Assembly: GCF_003049525.1 (NCBI RefSeq)
Contig: NZ_PYWL01000004.1
Location: 124,001-188,000, forward strand
Length of the DNA stretch: 64,000 nucleotides
Source of the DNA: Lysinibacillus fusiformis
Lineage (GTDB): Bacteria; Bacillota; Bacilli; Bacillales_A; Planococcaceae
Direction of reading: 5' to 3'
Shown here: in pieces, positions 45,350 to 54,759 of the stretch
How positions within the stretch are numbered: the first letter of the stretch is position 1
Layout of the letters: each line of letters starts with the position of its first letter
Position numbers and translations under genes: made by a program
The notes under the pieces: generated by a model
Told to the model about the DNA's origin: nothing
What the model saw: the letters and a program-made list of their open reading frames with translations, nothing else
Databases searched by the model: none

Positions 45350-46731
45350 ACAAGTTACTGATGTATCTCCGTCGTCAATCTTTACAGAAAAAATGGATGC
45401 TCACATCGAGTAGTGTGATTTTTTTAAGCTATACGATTATTTGCGTGGTTGTTTATATTTCTCTCCATACATGGCTTTTAAATGATGAGGAAAGCAAGGT
45501 TGAACGGACTAGCAGAGATATTATTTCATTTTTACAATCACAGGGACCGGATATTACGATTCAACAAATTCAACAAAATACTGGTTTGCTCAAATCGATT
45601 GTCGATCGAGATGAAACTGTTAGAATGTTTAATGCGGACGGCGTGGATATTTTGCGTATCAATAATACTTCAGCTGCTGCACCTCTTAACTCCATGCAGG
45701 AGATTTTTGAGACGACCATTGATAAGCAGGATGTACTGGTCATGAATGAACCAATACGACTAGGCTTTTTTCAAGGGTATGTCCAAGTTGTCCATCCGCT
45801 CAACGGTTTTCAATCGCTTATGCATTATTTATTAACAGCTATGCTCATCGCAGGTCTTGGGGCATTGGTGTTATCAGGCTCTATTGGGTATTATCTAGCC
45901 AATTATTTAATGAAGCCATTGCGTGAATTACGTGCTTCCATGAAAATGGTGATGGATCAAGGCTTTAATGAGCCTATACAGCTAACCTACACATCACACG
46001 ATGAGATTGGTGATTTGTTGAAAATGTACAATGCCATGATGAATGAGCTGCAAATTTCTTTTACACAGCAGCAACAATTTGTCGCTGATGCTTCTCATGA
46101 GCTTCGTACGCCAATCCAAGCTATCGAAGGTCATCTTTCTCTGCTAAAAAGATGGGGCAAAAATGATCCAGCTATTTTAGAGGAGTCAATCGATACTTCC
46201 TTAACAGAAATCGCTCGCATGCGTAAAATGATTGAGGAGTTATTAGAGCTTGCAAGACGTGAGGAAAAAGATGAGATGAGTGAGGCAAATGCACAATCTG
46301 TGATTGAGGCTGTTATCGATGAAATGAGGCTTGTACACCCAAAAGCGCGAATTTTGCTGTCGAAAAATGATGAAATGGGTCCTTTATTTATAACTGAAAA
46401 TGCACTAAGTCAAATCATTCGTAATATAATAGAAAATGCAATTCGTTATTGTGAAAAAATTCCTAAGATACAAATTTCTATTTCAGTTGCTGGAAATTAT
46501 GCATGTTTAGAAATTGCTGATAATGGTATAGGAATAGCAAAAGACAATATTCCTTTTATCTTTGATCGTTTTTATCGAGTGGATGAGGCAAGAAACCGTC
46601 AAATTGGTGGAACTGGCTTAGGATTAAGTATTTCGAAGATGTTGCTTGAAAAATATAATGCGACGGTAGAAGTCAAGAGTGAGGTTAATATTGGAACCGT
46701 TTTCTCATTAAAGATCCCGCTAAAATATTAA
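45346..46731 (+). CDS. Sensor histidine kinase (ArlS-like)
   Basis: 461 residues. Two membrane helices (about 17-40 and 160-185) flank an extracellular sensor; a HAMP region follows (MKPLRELRASMKMVMDQGFN), then HisKA with His in VADASHELRTPIQAIEGHLS and an ATPase domain (NIIENAIRYCEK, DNGIGIAKDNIPFIFDRFYR, GGTGLGLSISK). The partner of the upstream ArlR-like regulator. Located immediately before odhAB; the signal is unknown. Confidence 0.92.
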   Translation: MNKLLMYLRRQSLQKKWMLTSSSVIFLSYTIICVVVYISLHTWLLNDEESKVERTSRDIISFLQSQGPDITIQQIQQNTGLLKSIVDRDETVRMFNADGVDILRINNTSAAAPLNSMQEIFETTIDKQDVLVMNEPIRLGFFQGYVQVVHPLNGFQSLMHYLLTAMLIAGLGALVLSGSIGYYLANYLMKPLRELRASMKMVMDQGFNEPIQLTYTSHDEIGDLLKMYNAMMNELQISFTQQQQFVADASHELRTPIQAIEGHLSLLKRWGKNDPAILEESIDTSLTEIARMRKMIEELLELARREEKDEMSEANAQSVIEAVIDEMRLVHPKARILLSKNDEMGPLFITENALSQIIRNIIENAIRYCEKIPKIQISISVAGNYACLEIADNGIGIAKDNIPFIFDRFYRVDEARNRQIGGTGLGLSISKMLLEKYNATVEVKSEVNIGTVFSLKIPLKY

Positions 46732-46841
46732 GAAAAATGCACGCTTTATTTCATTATTCTATCCTTTGCGAAAAAAATTGCTTAATTTGCTAAAAAGAGT
46801 TGTATTTTTTGTGAAGAGTAGTAAGATTGAGATGGAAAAAA

Positions 46842-46926
46842 CGTTCTTTAAAATATGGAAAAGTAGTGTAAAACATTCTTTTAAAGAACGGCTAAATATT
46901 ATATAATTAATTGCAATTTAATTAAT
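46842..46926 (+). promoter_or_regulatory. Inverted repeats and -10 box before odhA
   Basis: CGTTCTTTAAAA (46842-46853) and TTTTAAAGAACG (46879-46890) form a perfect 12-bp inverted repeat with a 25-base spacer. TATAAT lies at 46902-46907 with no good -35 (the right arm occupies that place). ATTAATT-N7-AATTAAT follows at 46906-46926. Suggests repressor or activator control of odhAB. Confidence 0.5.
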
Positions 46927-46963
46927 GGAACTGCCGAAAGGCAAAATTTGGAGGTCATTTTTC

Positions 46964-49789
46964 ATGTCGAACAACGTTACAACTGTAAGTTCTCCATGGT
47001 CAGCTTTCTCTGGTCCTAACTTAGGATATGTGATGGAGCAATACGACTTATTCTTACAGTCTCCTGAAGAAGTAGAACCGGAGTTAGTTTCTTTATTCCA
47101 ACAATTTGGTGCACCAGTAGTAGTAGAAGGTGAAGTAGCTGTAGCTAGTCATACAGCAGCGGCTCCTGCTGGCGATTACAAAAAAGTGTTAGCCGCTGTG
47201 AAATTAGCCGATGCAATCCGTTCACGCGGTCATTTAGCAGCAGATATTTATCCTCTGAAAAACCGTGAACTACAAACAGCTCAAATTGAAGAAAGCGCGT
47301 TCAACTTAAGCGCTGCAGATTTAGCTGAAATTCCTGCAGCAATCTTCTTCAAAGATGTGCCAGCAAACGTGAAAAATGGTAAGGATGCAATTGACTATTT
47401 AAAAGCTATTTATACAAATAAAGTAGCGTTTGAATATGAACATGTAGTAGCTACAGAAGAACGTAATTGGATTCAAGCACAAATTGAATCTGGCTCTTTC
47501 CAACAAGCACTTTCTTCTGATGAAAAGAAAGCCTTATTAGATCGTTTAACGCGTGTTGAAAATTTCGAGAAATTTATCCATAAAACATTTGTAGGACAAA
47601 AGCGTTTCTCTGGTGAGGGCTTAGATACGCAAATTGTACTATTTGATGAAATCATTAAAACTGCAGAAGCGCTAAGTGTTGAAAAAGTACGTATTGGTAT
47701 GGCACACCGTGGTCGCTTAAATGTTTTAACACATATTTTAAATAAACCTTATGACATGATGTTCTCTGACTTTGCACATGTATCAAATGATTTATTTATG
47801 CCAGAAAATGGTCGCCTTGAAATTACAAAAGGGTGGACAGGTGATGTGAAATACCATATGGGTGCTTCTTACAACCGTGATTCAGGTATGAATGTAAAGC
47901 TTGCATACAACCCATCACACTTAGAAGTAGGCAATCCAGTAGTTCTAGGTGCTACACGTGCAACGCAAGATGACACTTCAAAACCAGGTCAAGCGATTCA
48001 TGATCGCACAAAAGGCTTAGGAATTCTTGTGCATGGTGATGCAGCATTCCCAGGTCAAGGTATCGTAACTGAAGTATTAAACTTCGCTAAAACTGAAGGA
48101 TTTACAACAGGTGGTACTATTCACATTATCGCGAACAATATGATCGGTTTCACGACTGAACAATATGATTCTCGTTCTTCTGTTTACTCTTCTGACCCAG
48201 CAAAAGGGTATGAAGTACCAGTAGTACATGTGAATGCAGATAGCCCAGAAGCAGTGGCACAAGTTGGTCGCTTTGCAGCTAACTACCGCCAAAAATTCGG
48301 TAAAGATATTGTCGTTGATTTAGTTGGTTACCGCCGTCATGGTCATAACGAAACTGATGATCCAACGGTTACAAACCCAGAAACTTATAAATTAGTATCT
48401 AAACACGAAACTGTACGTTCATTATATGGTGCAGCACTTGTAACAGAAGGTCTTGTATCAACTGAAGATGTAGCTGCATTAGATACAGCTATTTATGCAG
48501 AAATGCAAGCGGCTTATGATCATGTAAAAGAAATGGCTTCAAAAGATGAGCATCATCAATTAGAAATGCCAGAAGAATTAAAAATTGAATTCCCACAAAT
48601 TGATACAGCAGTTGGAGCAGAACGTTTAGGTAAAATTAACGAAGAGCTTCTAGTGTTTGAAGAAAACTTCGAGCCACAGAAAAAGCTTGGCAAAATTTTA
48701 GAAAAACGTCGTGATGCATTTGCATCTGCGAAAATCGACTGGGGTCATGCGGAAACTTTAGCTTATGCAACTATTATCCAAGATGGCACACCAGTACGTT
48801 TCACAGGTCAAGACGCACAACGTGGTACTTTCTCACAACGTCACTTAGTGCTTCACGATAAAAACAATGGTAATGTCTTTACACCACTTCATCATATTTC
48901 TGGTGCAAGTGCATCCTTTTCAGTGCACAACTCACCACTGACTGAAGCAGGGGTAGTTGGCTTTGAATATGGTTATAACTTAGAAAACGGCCATGTATTA
49001 ACAGTTTGGGAAGCACAATTTGGTGACTTCGCGAATATGGCACAGGTAATGTTTGATAACTTCATTTCAGGGGCACGCTCTAAATGGGGTCAAAAATCTG
49101 GCATGGTGATTCTATTACCACATGGTTATGAAGGCCAAGGTCCAGAGCACTCTTCAAGCCGTATGGAACGTTATTTACAAATGTCAGCAGAAAATAACTG
49201 GTTTGTAGCAAACTGTTCAAATGCAGGTAACTACTACCACTTATTGCGCCGTCAAGCAGCGTTATTAGGTACTGAAGGTGTACGTCCACTTGTGGTTGTA
49301 TCACCAAAATCATTATTGCGTCACCCATTAGCAGCAGCTAATGCTGAGCAATTAGCAGATGGTTCATTCCAAGAAGTGATTGAACAACCTGGCTTAGGTA
49401 CAAAAACAGAAGCTGTAGAGCGTATCGTATTAGGTACTGGTAAAGTGATGATCGATTTAGCAGATCGCGTGAAAGATGGAGAAGGTTTCGATCACGTACA
49501 CATTGTTCGTGTAGAACAACTTTACCCATTCCCAAAAGAGCAAGTTGCTGGTATTATTGCTAAGTATCCTAATGCAAAAGAAATCGTATGGGTACAAGAA
49601 GAACCTAAAAACCAAGGCTCATGGAATTATGCACTAGAAACATTATATGAACTTGCAGAAGGTAAAAAGCTTCGCTATGTAGGTCGTCCTGCAATGAGCT
49701 CAACTTCTGAAGGGGATGCAGATTCTCATAAAGCAGCTCAATCATCACTTATTGAAGAAGCAGTTGCTGAGCCAGTAAAGGTTAAATAA
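46964..49789 (+). CDS. odhA: 2-oxoglutarate dehydrogenase E1 component
   Basis: 941 residues from ATG 46964 (GGAGG nine bases upstream). Thiamine-diphosphate E1 subunit: decarboxylates 2-oxoglutarate and passes succinyl to the E2 lipoyl group in the TCA cycle. Visible: N-terminal SAFSGPNLGYVMEQYDLF, RVRIGMAHRGRLNVL-type motif (VRIGMAHRGRLNVLTHILNK), TPP site HGDAAFPGQG ... NNMIGFTT, the transketolase-like part GQDAQRGTFSQRHLVLHD, and C-terminal VEQLYPFPKEQVAG. Normal family length. Operon with odhB. Confidence 0.97.
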   Translation: MSNNVTTVSSPWSAFSGPNLGYVMEQYDLFLQSPEEVEPELVSLFQQFGAPVVVEGEVAVASHTAAAPAGDYKKVLAAVKLADAIRSRGHLAADIYPLKNRELQTAQIEESAFNLSAADLAEIPAAIFFKDVPANVKNGKDAIDYLKAIYTNKVAFEYEHVVATEERNWIQAQIESGSFQQALSSDEKKALLDRLTRVENFEKFIHKTFVGQKRFSGEGLDTQIVLFDEIIKTAEALSVEKVRIGMAHRGRLNVLTHILNKPYDMMFSDFAHVSNDLFMPENGRLEITKGWTGDVKYHMGASYNRDSGMNVKLAYNPSHLEVGNPVVLGATRATQDDTSKPGQAIHDRTKGLGILVHGDAAFPGQGIVTEVLNFAKTEGFTTGGTIHIIANNMIGFTTEQYDSRSSVYSSDPAKGYEVPVVHVNADSPEAVAQVGRFAANYRQKFGKDIVVDLVGYRRHGHNETDDPTVTNPETYKLVSKHETVRSLYGAALVTEGLVSTEDVAALDTAIYAEMQAAYDHVKEMASKDEHHQLEMPEELKIEFPQIDTAVGAERLGKINEELLVFEENFEPQKKLGKILEKRRDAFASAKIDWGHAETLAYATIIQDGTPVRFTGQDAQRGTFSQRHLVLHDKNNGNVFTPLHHISGASASFSVHNSPLTEAGVVGFEYGYNLENGHVLTVWEAQFGDFANMAQVMFDNFISGARSKWGQKSGMVILLPHGYEGQGPEHSSSRMERYLQMSAENNWFVANCSNAGNYYHLLRRQAALLGTEGVRPLVVVSPKSLLRHPLAAANAEQLADGSFQEVIEQPGLGTKTEAVERIVLGTGKVMIDLADRVKDGEGFDHVHIVRVEQLYPFPKEQVAGIIAKYPNAKEIVWVQEEPKNQGSWNYALETLYELAEGKKLRYVGRPAMSSTSEGDADSHKAAQSSLIEEAVAEPVKVK

Positions 49790-49811
49790 TAACATATAAA
49801 TATTGATAGCT

Positions 49812-49842
49812 GGGCTACTTGCCCATAAGCAGTAGCCCTTTT
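49812..49842 (+). terminator. Intercistronic hairpin between odhA and odhB
   Basis: GGGCTACT pairs with AGTAGCCC around 11 bases, followed by TTTT. It may attenuate or process the transcript ahead of odhB. Confidence 0.55.
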
Positions 49843-49880
49843 ATGTGCGTCATGCACGTTAATCAAAGGAGGAAATGAAA

Positions 49881-51137
49881 GTGGCTGAAATTAAAGTCCC
49901 TGAATTAGCAGAATCGATTACAGAAGGTAGTATCGCACAGTGGGTAAAAAAAGTGGGCGATCGCGTTGAAAAAGGTGAATTCATCGTTGAACTTGAAACA
50001 GATAAAGTAAACGCTGAAATCATTTCTGAAGAAGCAGGTGTATTAACACAAATTTTAGCTGAAGAAGGCGATACTGTACTAGTTGGTCAAGTTATTGCTA
50101 TCGTAGAAGCAGGCGAAGGCGCAGCAGCTGCACCAGCAACGGCGGCACCAGCTGAAGCAGCTCCAGCTCCAGCAGCGCCACAAGCGGCTCCTACAGCACC
50201 AGTTGCAGCAGCTCCTGTAGTAGAAGAAACTTCTGGTGAGCGTGTTATCGCATCTCCAGCGGCACGTCGACTTGCACGTGAAAAAGGCATCGACCTTGCA
50301 GCGGTATCTCCAGTAGATCCACAAGGCCGTGTTCGTGTACAAGATGTGTCAGCACATGGTACAGCACCAGCAGTACCAGCACCAGCACCAGTAGCAACTA
50401 CAGGTGGCCCAGTTGTATTCACACCAGCTGCTAATTCTGACCGTGTAACAATTGAAAAAATGAGCCGTCGTCGTCAAACAATTGCAAAACGTTTATTAGA
50501 AGTTAAACAATCAACAGCAATGTTAACAACATTCAACGAAATTGACATGACAAACATCATGGCACTTCGTAAACGTAAACAAGAAGAGTTTGTTAAAGCA
50601 AACGACATCAAACTTGGTTTCATGTCATTCTTCACAAAAGCTGTTGTTGCAGCACTGAAAAAATACCCATACGTAAACGCTCAAATCGTTGGCGATGAAT
50701 TACATTTAAATAACTTCTTTGATATCGGTATTGCAGTATCAACTGAAGAAGGTTTAGTAGTACCAGTTGTACGCGATGCAAACAGCAAAAACTTCGCAGA
50801 AATCGAAAAAGATATCGCTAGCTTAGCGACTAAAGCTCGTGAGAAAAAACTAGGCTTAAATGACATGGCTGGTGGATCATTCACAATCACAAACGGTGGT
50901 GTATTCGGTTCATTAATGTCAACACCAATTATGAACGGTACTCAAGCTGGTATTTTAGGTATGCACTCAATTGTTAACCGTCCAGTTGCAGTAAATGGTG
51001 AAGTTCAAATCCGTCCAATGATGTACGTAGCACTTTCTTATGATCACCGTATCATCGATGGAAAAGATTCTGTAGGATTCTTAAAAACAGTTAAAGAATT
51101 AATCGAAAATCCTGAAGATTTATTATTAAATTCATAA
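49881..51137 (+). CDS. odhB: Dihydrolipoamide succinyltransferase (2-oxoglutarate dehydrogenase E2)
   Basis: 418 residues from GTG 49881 (AAAGGAGG eight bases upstream; the ATG at 49875 is too close). Lipoyl domain with the modified Lys in [11 protein letters not shown], a long Ala/Pro linker (about 78-120), the E3/E1-binding domain ([20 protein letters not shown]), a second Ala/Pro linker, and the catalytic domain ending with HRIIDG ([19 protein letters not shown]). Transfers succinyl to CoA. Forms the core of the complex with OdhA. Confidence 0.97.
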   Translation: MAEIKVPELAESITEGSIAQWVKKVGDRVEKGEFIVELETDKVNAEIISEEAGVLTQILAEEGDTVLVGQVIAIVEAGEGAAAAPATAAPAEAAPAPAAPQAAPTAPVAAAPVVEETSGERVIASPAARRLAREKGIDLAAVSPVDPQGRVRVQDVSAHGTAPAVPAPAPVATTGGPVVFTPAANSDRVTIEKMSRRRQTIAKRLLEVKQSTAMLTTFNEIDMTNIMALRKRKQEEFVKANDIKLGFMSFFTKAVVAALKKYPYVNAQIVGDELHLNNFFDIGIAVSTEEGLVVPVVRDANSKNFAEIEKDIASLATKAREKKLGLNDMAGGSFTITNGGVFGSLMSTPIMNGTQAGILGMHSIVNRPVAVNGEVQIRPMMYVALSYDHRIIDGKDSVGFLKTVKELIENPEDLLLNS

Positions 51138-51144
51138 ATCCTTT

Positions 51145-51178
51145 AAACCCTGTAAACTTTGTTTTACAGGGTTTTTTT
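51145..51178 (+). terminator. Terminator of odhAB
   Basis: AAACCCTGTAAA pairs with TTTACAGGGTTT, followed by a T run. Confidence 0.9.
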
Positions 51179-51371
51179 CTTGGTTTTCTGTATCACTAAA
51201 GTCTTTAGTGATTTTGAAAATACGAAACTATTTTCTTAGTATAAAAACCATTGATAGTAAAAATTTGTGGTTTTCCGGCGGATATATTGACAAAAATACA
51301 TAGATTAACAATGGATAGGTCAAGCATAATACCCTAATATTGTCATTAGTCAGAAAAATGCTAAAACTCTC

Positions 51372-51401
51372 TTGACGTACATACTAGTTTTATAGTAGTA
51401 T
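51372..51401 (+). promoter_or_regulatory. Promoter of the lysine-riboswitch operon
   Basis: TTGACG (51372-51377), an 18-base spacer, and TAGTAT (51396-51401), about 45 bases before the riboswitch P1 stem. Confidence 0.6.
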
Positions 51402-51445
51402 CTAAATATCAATTAAATAAACAAACCTCACTAACCTATAACAGT

Positions 51446-51624
51446 GAGGTAGAGGCGCGGTATTTATTAGTTCATTGTTGAGTACAAGCAAACAAAGACG
51501 CAATGAAGAAGGAAATATCGCCGAAGTATAAAAGGAGCTCGTACTTTTATGCTGGGTCTGCAGTGAATAAGTGCAGGACTGTCCTAGTGAATTCAATTCC
51601 AGGTTTACTAGGTTGTGCTATCTC
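51446..51624 (+). ncRNA. Lysine riboswitch (L-box)
   Basis: P1 is GAGGTAG (51446-51452) with CTATCTC (51618-51624). The core runs GAGGTAGAGGCGC, AGAAGGAAATATCGCCGAAG, TGCTGGGTCTGCAGTGAATA and GTTGTGCTATCTC, matching the L-box consensus from memory (AGAGGNGC, GGAA..GCCGAAG, GCTGGG). CCTCAC at 51426-51431 can pair with the 5' arm of P1, offering an alternative fold. A terminator follows at 51672, consistent with lysine-induced termination of the downstream importer genes. Confidence 0.9.
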
Positions 51625-51671
51625 GGAAACATGGAATTATAGTGAGGATTTGGGCAACTGTCATAAAAGGT

Positions 51672-51704
51672 AAGACCTAAGTTCACAAAACTTAGGTCTT
51701 TTTT
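51672..51704 (+). terminator. Riboswitch expression-platform terminator
   Basis: AAGACCTAAG pairs with CTTAGGTCTT, followed by TTTT, 43 bases before the ATG of the substrate-binding protein. CAACTGT/ACAGTTG enclose it as an outer stem. Confidence 0.85.
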
Positions 51705-51746
51705 CGTACAGTTGTCTTATTTTTTTACAGAAAAGGGGAGTTTTTC

Positions 51747-52604
51747 ATGAAAAGAAAATGGCTGTTAGTAATGATCTCTATCATGACGGCAATTGTGCTA
51801 GCTGCATGTGGCACTAGCGACAAAAAAGAAGGCAGTTCAGGAGAAGCTGGCGCAGATAAGGAAGACGGCGGCGGTGAATTCCGAATTGGAATGGAGGCTG
51901 GCTACCCACCATTCAACTGGACACAGCAAAATGATGCAAATGGTGCGGTGAAAATTGCAGATAATGCAGAATATGCAGGCGGCTATGATGTACAAATGGC
52001 GAAAAAAATCGCTGAAGGCTTAGGCAAAGAATTAGTGATCGTTAAAATGGAATGGGACGGCTTAGTACCAGCGCTACAATCAAATAAAATTGATGCAATT
52101 ATCGCAGGCATGTCGCCAACAGAAGAACGTAAGAAAACAATTGATTTTACAGAAAACTACTATACTTCTGATTTTGTTATGGTTATTAAAAAAGGCAGCA
52201 AATATGAAGGGGTCAAATCGATTCAAGATTTCTCTGGCGCAAAAATCACATCACAACTTAATACATCTAACTACAATGTGATAGACCAAATCAAAGATGT
52301 TAATAAACAAACAGCAATGGAAAGCTTCCCAGCTATGCGTGTAGCTTTAGAGGCAGGCAAAATTGATGGCTATGTTGCAGAACGTCCAGAAGGTATTTCC
52401 GCAGCTGCTGCCAACGATAAATTCACATACGTAGCATTTGAAGAGGGCTTCGATACAGATCTTTCAAATACGTCAATTGCTGTAGGCTTACGTAAAGAAG
52501 ATGCGAATCTTGATAAAATCAATGAAATTCTAAAAGGAATTTCTGAAGATGATCGCCAAGCGATTATGGAAGAAGCTATTTCTCAGCAACCAGCAGCACA
52601 ATAA
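51747..52604 (+). CDS. Amino-acid ABC importer, substrate-binding lipoprotein (probably lysine)
   Basis: 285 residues after AAGGGGAG. Lipobox VLAACGTS, then an acidic Gly/Ser linker and a type-II periplasmic-binding fold: FRIGMEAGYPPFNWTQQNDA, GGYDVQMAKKIAEGL, NKIDAIIAGMSPTEERKKTI and DFTENYYTSDFVMVIKKGSK. These are hallmarks of polar amino-acid binders. The upstream lysine riboswitch makes lysine the likely ligand. First gene of a three-gene importer operon. Confidence 0.9.
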   Translation: MKRKWLLVMISIMTAIVLAACGTSDKKEGSSGEAGADKEDGGGEFRIGMEAGYPPFNWTQQNDANGAVKIADNAEYAGGYDVQMAKKIAEGLGKELVIVKMEWDGLVPALQSNKIDAIIAGMSPTEERKKTIDFTENYYTSDFVMVIKKGSKYEGVKSIQDFSGAKITSQLNTSNYNVIDQIKDVNKQTAMESFPAMRVALEAGKIDGYVAERPEGISAAAANDKFTYVAFEEGFDTDLSNTSIAVGLRKEDANLDKINEILKGISEDDRQAIMEEAISQQPAAQ

Positions 52605-52610
52605 AAAATG

Positions 52611-52635
52611 GCACGGACTATTGACTAGTCCGTGC
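52611..52635 (+). terminator. Intercistronic hairpin after the binding-protein gene
   Basis: GCACGGACTA pairs with TAGTCCGTGC around TTGAC, without a T run. Such hairpins usually protect the 3' end of binding-protein mRNA, allowing more binding protein than permease. Confidence 0.6.
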
Positions 52636-52772
52636 ACTATCATTTCATCATTATTAAAATGAGAACCTCTCTACATAATGATAATGTCCTAGCGAAATAA
52701 AACATAGACTAGTAGAAAGAGCTAGGGCACGAAAAAGATAGCAAGCAACATGACATTGTTAGGAGGAACATC

Positions 52773-53498
52773 ATGAGTCTTGAATGGATACTTTCAATTA
52801 TTGAAAACAACTGGCAAATGTTTTTACGAGGTGCGTATTATACGTTACTAATTTCGACTATAAGTACAATTATTGGTGCATTTATCGGATTTTTCATCGG
52901 AATTATGCATACGATTCCAGTTCGTAAAAAAGGTGTGAAATTTTATGGCTTAAAGCTTATTAATTTTATACTCACATGCTATGTTGAATTTTTCCGTGGT
53001 ACACCAATGATTGTACAGGCTATGGTTGTCTACTATGGATTAGATATTGCATTTGGCATAGACATGCACTTTATTACAGCAGGGATTTTAGTCGTTTCTC
53101 TTAATACAGGTGCCTATATGGCAGAAATTGTTCGCGGTGGTATTGTATCAATTGATAATGGTCAATATGAGGCAGCATCGGCTATCGGTATGAATCACTT
53201 CCAGATCATGCTTCACGTAGTTTTACCACAAGTAGCGCGTAACGTACTACCTGCGACAGGCAACCAATTAATTATGAATATTAAAGATACAGCCGTATTA
53301 AACGTTATTGGAGTAACAGAATTATTCTTCCAAACAAAATCAATCTCCGGTAACAACTTCCGTTATTTTGAATCATTCTTTGTAGCTTGTATTCTTTACT
53401 TCATCATGACATTTACTGCATCACGTATTCTGCTATATGTTGAAAAACGATTAGATGGACCAGATGCTTATCAAAAAGAACAAAAAGAAGCAATTTAG
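52773..53498 (+). CDS. Amino-acid ABC importer, permease
   Basis: 241 residues after TAGGAGG. His/Glu/Gln/Arg/opine-type permease: AYYTLLISTISTIIGAFIGF at the N-terminus, and the EAA loop EAASAIGMNHFQIMLHVVLP. About five membrane helices; FRGTPMIVQAMVVYYGLDIA is characteristic. It forms the channel with the ATPase encoded 12 bases downstream. Lysine specificity inferred from the riboswitch. Confidence 0.92.
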   Translation: MSLEWILSIIENNWQMFLRGAYYTLLISTISTIIGAFIGFFIGIMHTIPVRKKGVKFYGLKLINFILTCYVEFFRGTPMIVQAMVVYYGLDIAFGIDMHFITAGILVVSLNTGAYMAEIVRGGIVSIDNGQYEAASAIGMNHFQIMLHVVLPQVARNVLPATGNQLIMNIKDTAVLNVIGVTELFFQTKSISGNNFRYFESFFVACILYFIMTFTASRILLYVEKRLDGPDAYQKEQKEAI

Positions 53499-53510
53499 GG
53501 GGACGCACAA

Positions 53511-54242
53511 ATGGCAGTCATTAAAATTGAGCATTTAAGTAAATCATTTGGACGTAACCAAGTGTTAAAGGATGTTAATTTTCAAGTGGAAAAAGGGGAA
53601 GTCGTTTGTTTAATTGGTTCCTCTGGTTCTGGTAAATCCACTTTACTTCGTTGTATTAATTTATTAGAAACACCAAGTGGTGGGCAAATTATTTATCAAG
53701 GGGAGGACATCCTAGACGAAAAACACAATATCCAAGAATATCGAACACATCTAGGCATGGTATTCCAGCAATTCAATTTATTTAACAACCACAATGTTTT
53801 AAATAATTGTACAGTGGGTCAAATAAAAGTTTTAAAACGTTCGAAAAAGGAAGCGGAGGAAACAGCGCTTAAATATTTAAAAATCGTCGGGATGGATCAA
53901 TATGTGAACGCAAAACCTCGACAGCTTTCAGGAGGGCAAAAACAACGCGTAGCCATTGCCCGAGCATTATCCATGAATCCAGAAGTGATGCTTTTTGATG
54001 AACCTACATCAGCACTAGACCCTGAGATGGTAGGGGAGGTACTCAAAGTCATGCGACAATTGGCGGATGCAGGCAATACGATGCTTATTGTGACGCATGA
54101 GATGGAATTTGCCAAAGAGGTAGCAGATCGCGTAGTCTTTATGGATAAAGGTGTAATTGTCGAAGAGGGCCCACCATCACAAGTATTAATAAACCCTCAA
54201 CATGATCGAACGAAAGAGTTTTTAAAACGAACATTAAAGTAG
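53511..54242 (+). CDS. Amino-acid ABC importer, ATP-binding protein
   Basis: 243 residues after AGGGGG. Walker [11 protein letters not shown]-loop VFQQFNLF, signature [15 protein letters not shown], Walker [13 protein letters not shown], switch His in IVTHEM. Polar amino-acid importer subfamily (GlnQ-like). Last gene of the operon, ending in a hairpin terminator. Confidence 0.94.
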   Translation: MAVIKIEHLSKSFGRNQVLKDVNFQVEKGEVVCLIGSSGSGKSTLLRCINLLETPSGGQIIYQGEDILDEKHNIQEYRTHLGMVFQQFNLFNNHNVLNNCTVGQIKVLKRSKKEAEETALKYLKIVGMDQYVNAKPRQLSGGQKQRVAIARALSMNPEVMLFDEPTSALDPEMVGEVLKVMRQLADAGNTMLIVTHEMEFAKEVADRVVFMDKGVIVEEGPPSQVLINPQHDRTKEFLKRTLK

Positions 54243-54258
54243 TAGCAACAAATGAAAA

Positions 54259-54285
54259 AGTGAGTCCTAATAGAGGGACTCACTT
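54259..54285. terminator. Terminator after the ABC operon
   Basis: AAGTGAGTCC pairs with GGACTCACTT around a seven-base loop. The T run is weak on the plus strand (ACTTT). The convergent small ORF at 54284 ends in it. Confidence 0.65.
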
Positions 54286-54382
54286 ACTTTCTAGAATTCC
54301 ACTCTGCATAAAGGACAAAGCAGATTACAAATGCTATTGCAATAATAAAAAACCATTGCGGTACACCGCCAAAGCTCATCAT
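54284..54382 (-). CDS. 32-residue membrane peptide
   Basis: Two adjacent ATGs (54382 and 54379) follow GAGGTG. The product is MMSFGGVPQW, then a membrane helix (FFIIAIAFVICFVLYA), then EWNSRK. Single-pass, convergent with the ABC operon, with no family match. Supported by ribosome site and clean topology only. Confidence 0.5.
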   Translation of the reverse strand: MMSFGGVPQWFFIIAIAFVICFVLYAEWNSRK

Positions 54383-54513
54383 AACACCTCAAATGTAAAA
54401 TTATTTTGGATAGATTAGGTATTGTATTTCTTTTTTCTCCACAAAAGCCTAAAAATATTATAAAATAAGCATTAGACATTAGCTTTATGCTAGTAAAGAG
54501 AGGTAGAGAGAAT

Positions 54514-54711
54514 ATGTTACATTTAAAATGGAAAGATGCGCCAACATTACGAACAGTGACTTGCAAACATACCAATGCATCAAAATACTTAGTATCAAAC
54601 GTATTAACAGTTGGAAAAGAATATGAAGTGAAAAATGAAACAGAAGAGTTCATTTTTATCATCGATAACACTGGCAACGTCGGTGGCTACTATAAAGATT
54701 ATTTTGCCTAA
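54514..54711 (+). CDS. DUF6501-like small protein
   Basis: 65 residues from ATG 54514, with GAGAGGTAGAGAG upstream. It is beta-rich (LHLKWKDAPTLRTVTCKHTN, NVLTVGKEYEVKNETEEFIF, IIDNTGNVGGYYKDYF) and matches a conserved uncharacterised Bacillus family I know as DUF6501. Soluble, function unknown. Strong terminator directly downstream. Confidence 0.65.
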   Translation: MLHLKWKDAPTLRTVTCKHTNASKYLVSNVLTVGKEYEVKNETEEFIFIIDNTGNVGGYYKDYFA

Positions 54712-54720
54712 AAAAAGACA

Positions 54721-54757
54721 GGGTGGTTCAGATCATTTACTGAGCCACCCTTTTTTT
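54721..54757. terminator. Bidirectional terminator
   Basis: GGGTGGTTCAG pairs with CTGAGCCACCC around eight bases, with A- and T-runs outside. Serves the DUF6501-like gene and the convergent telA-type gene. Confidence 0.88.
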
Positions 54758-54759
54758 CA

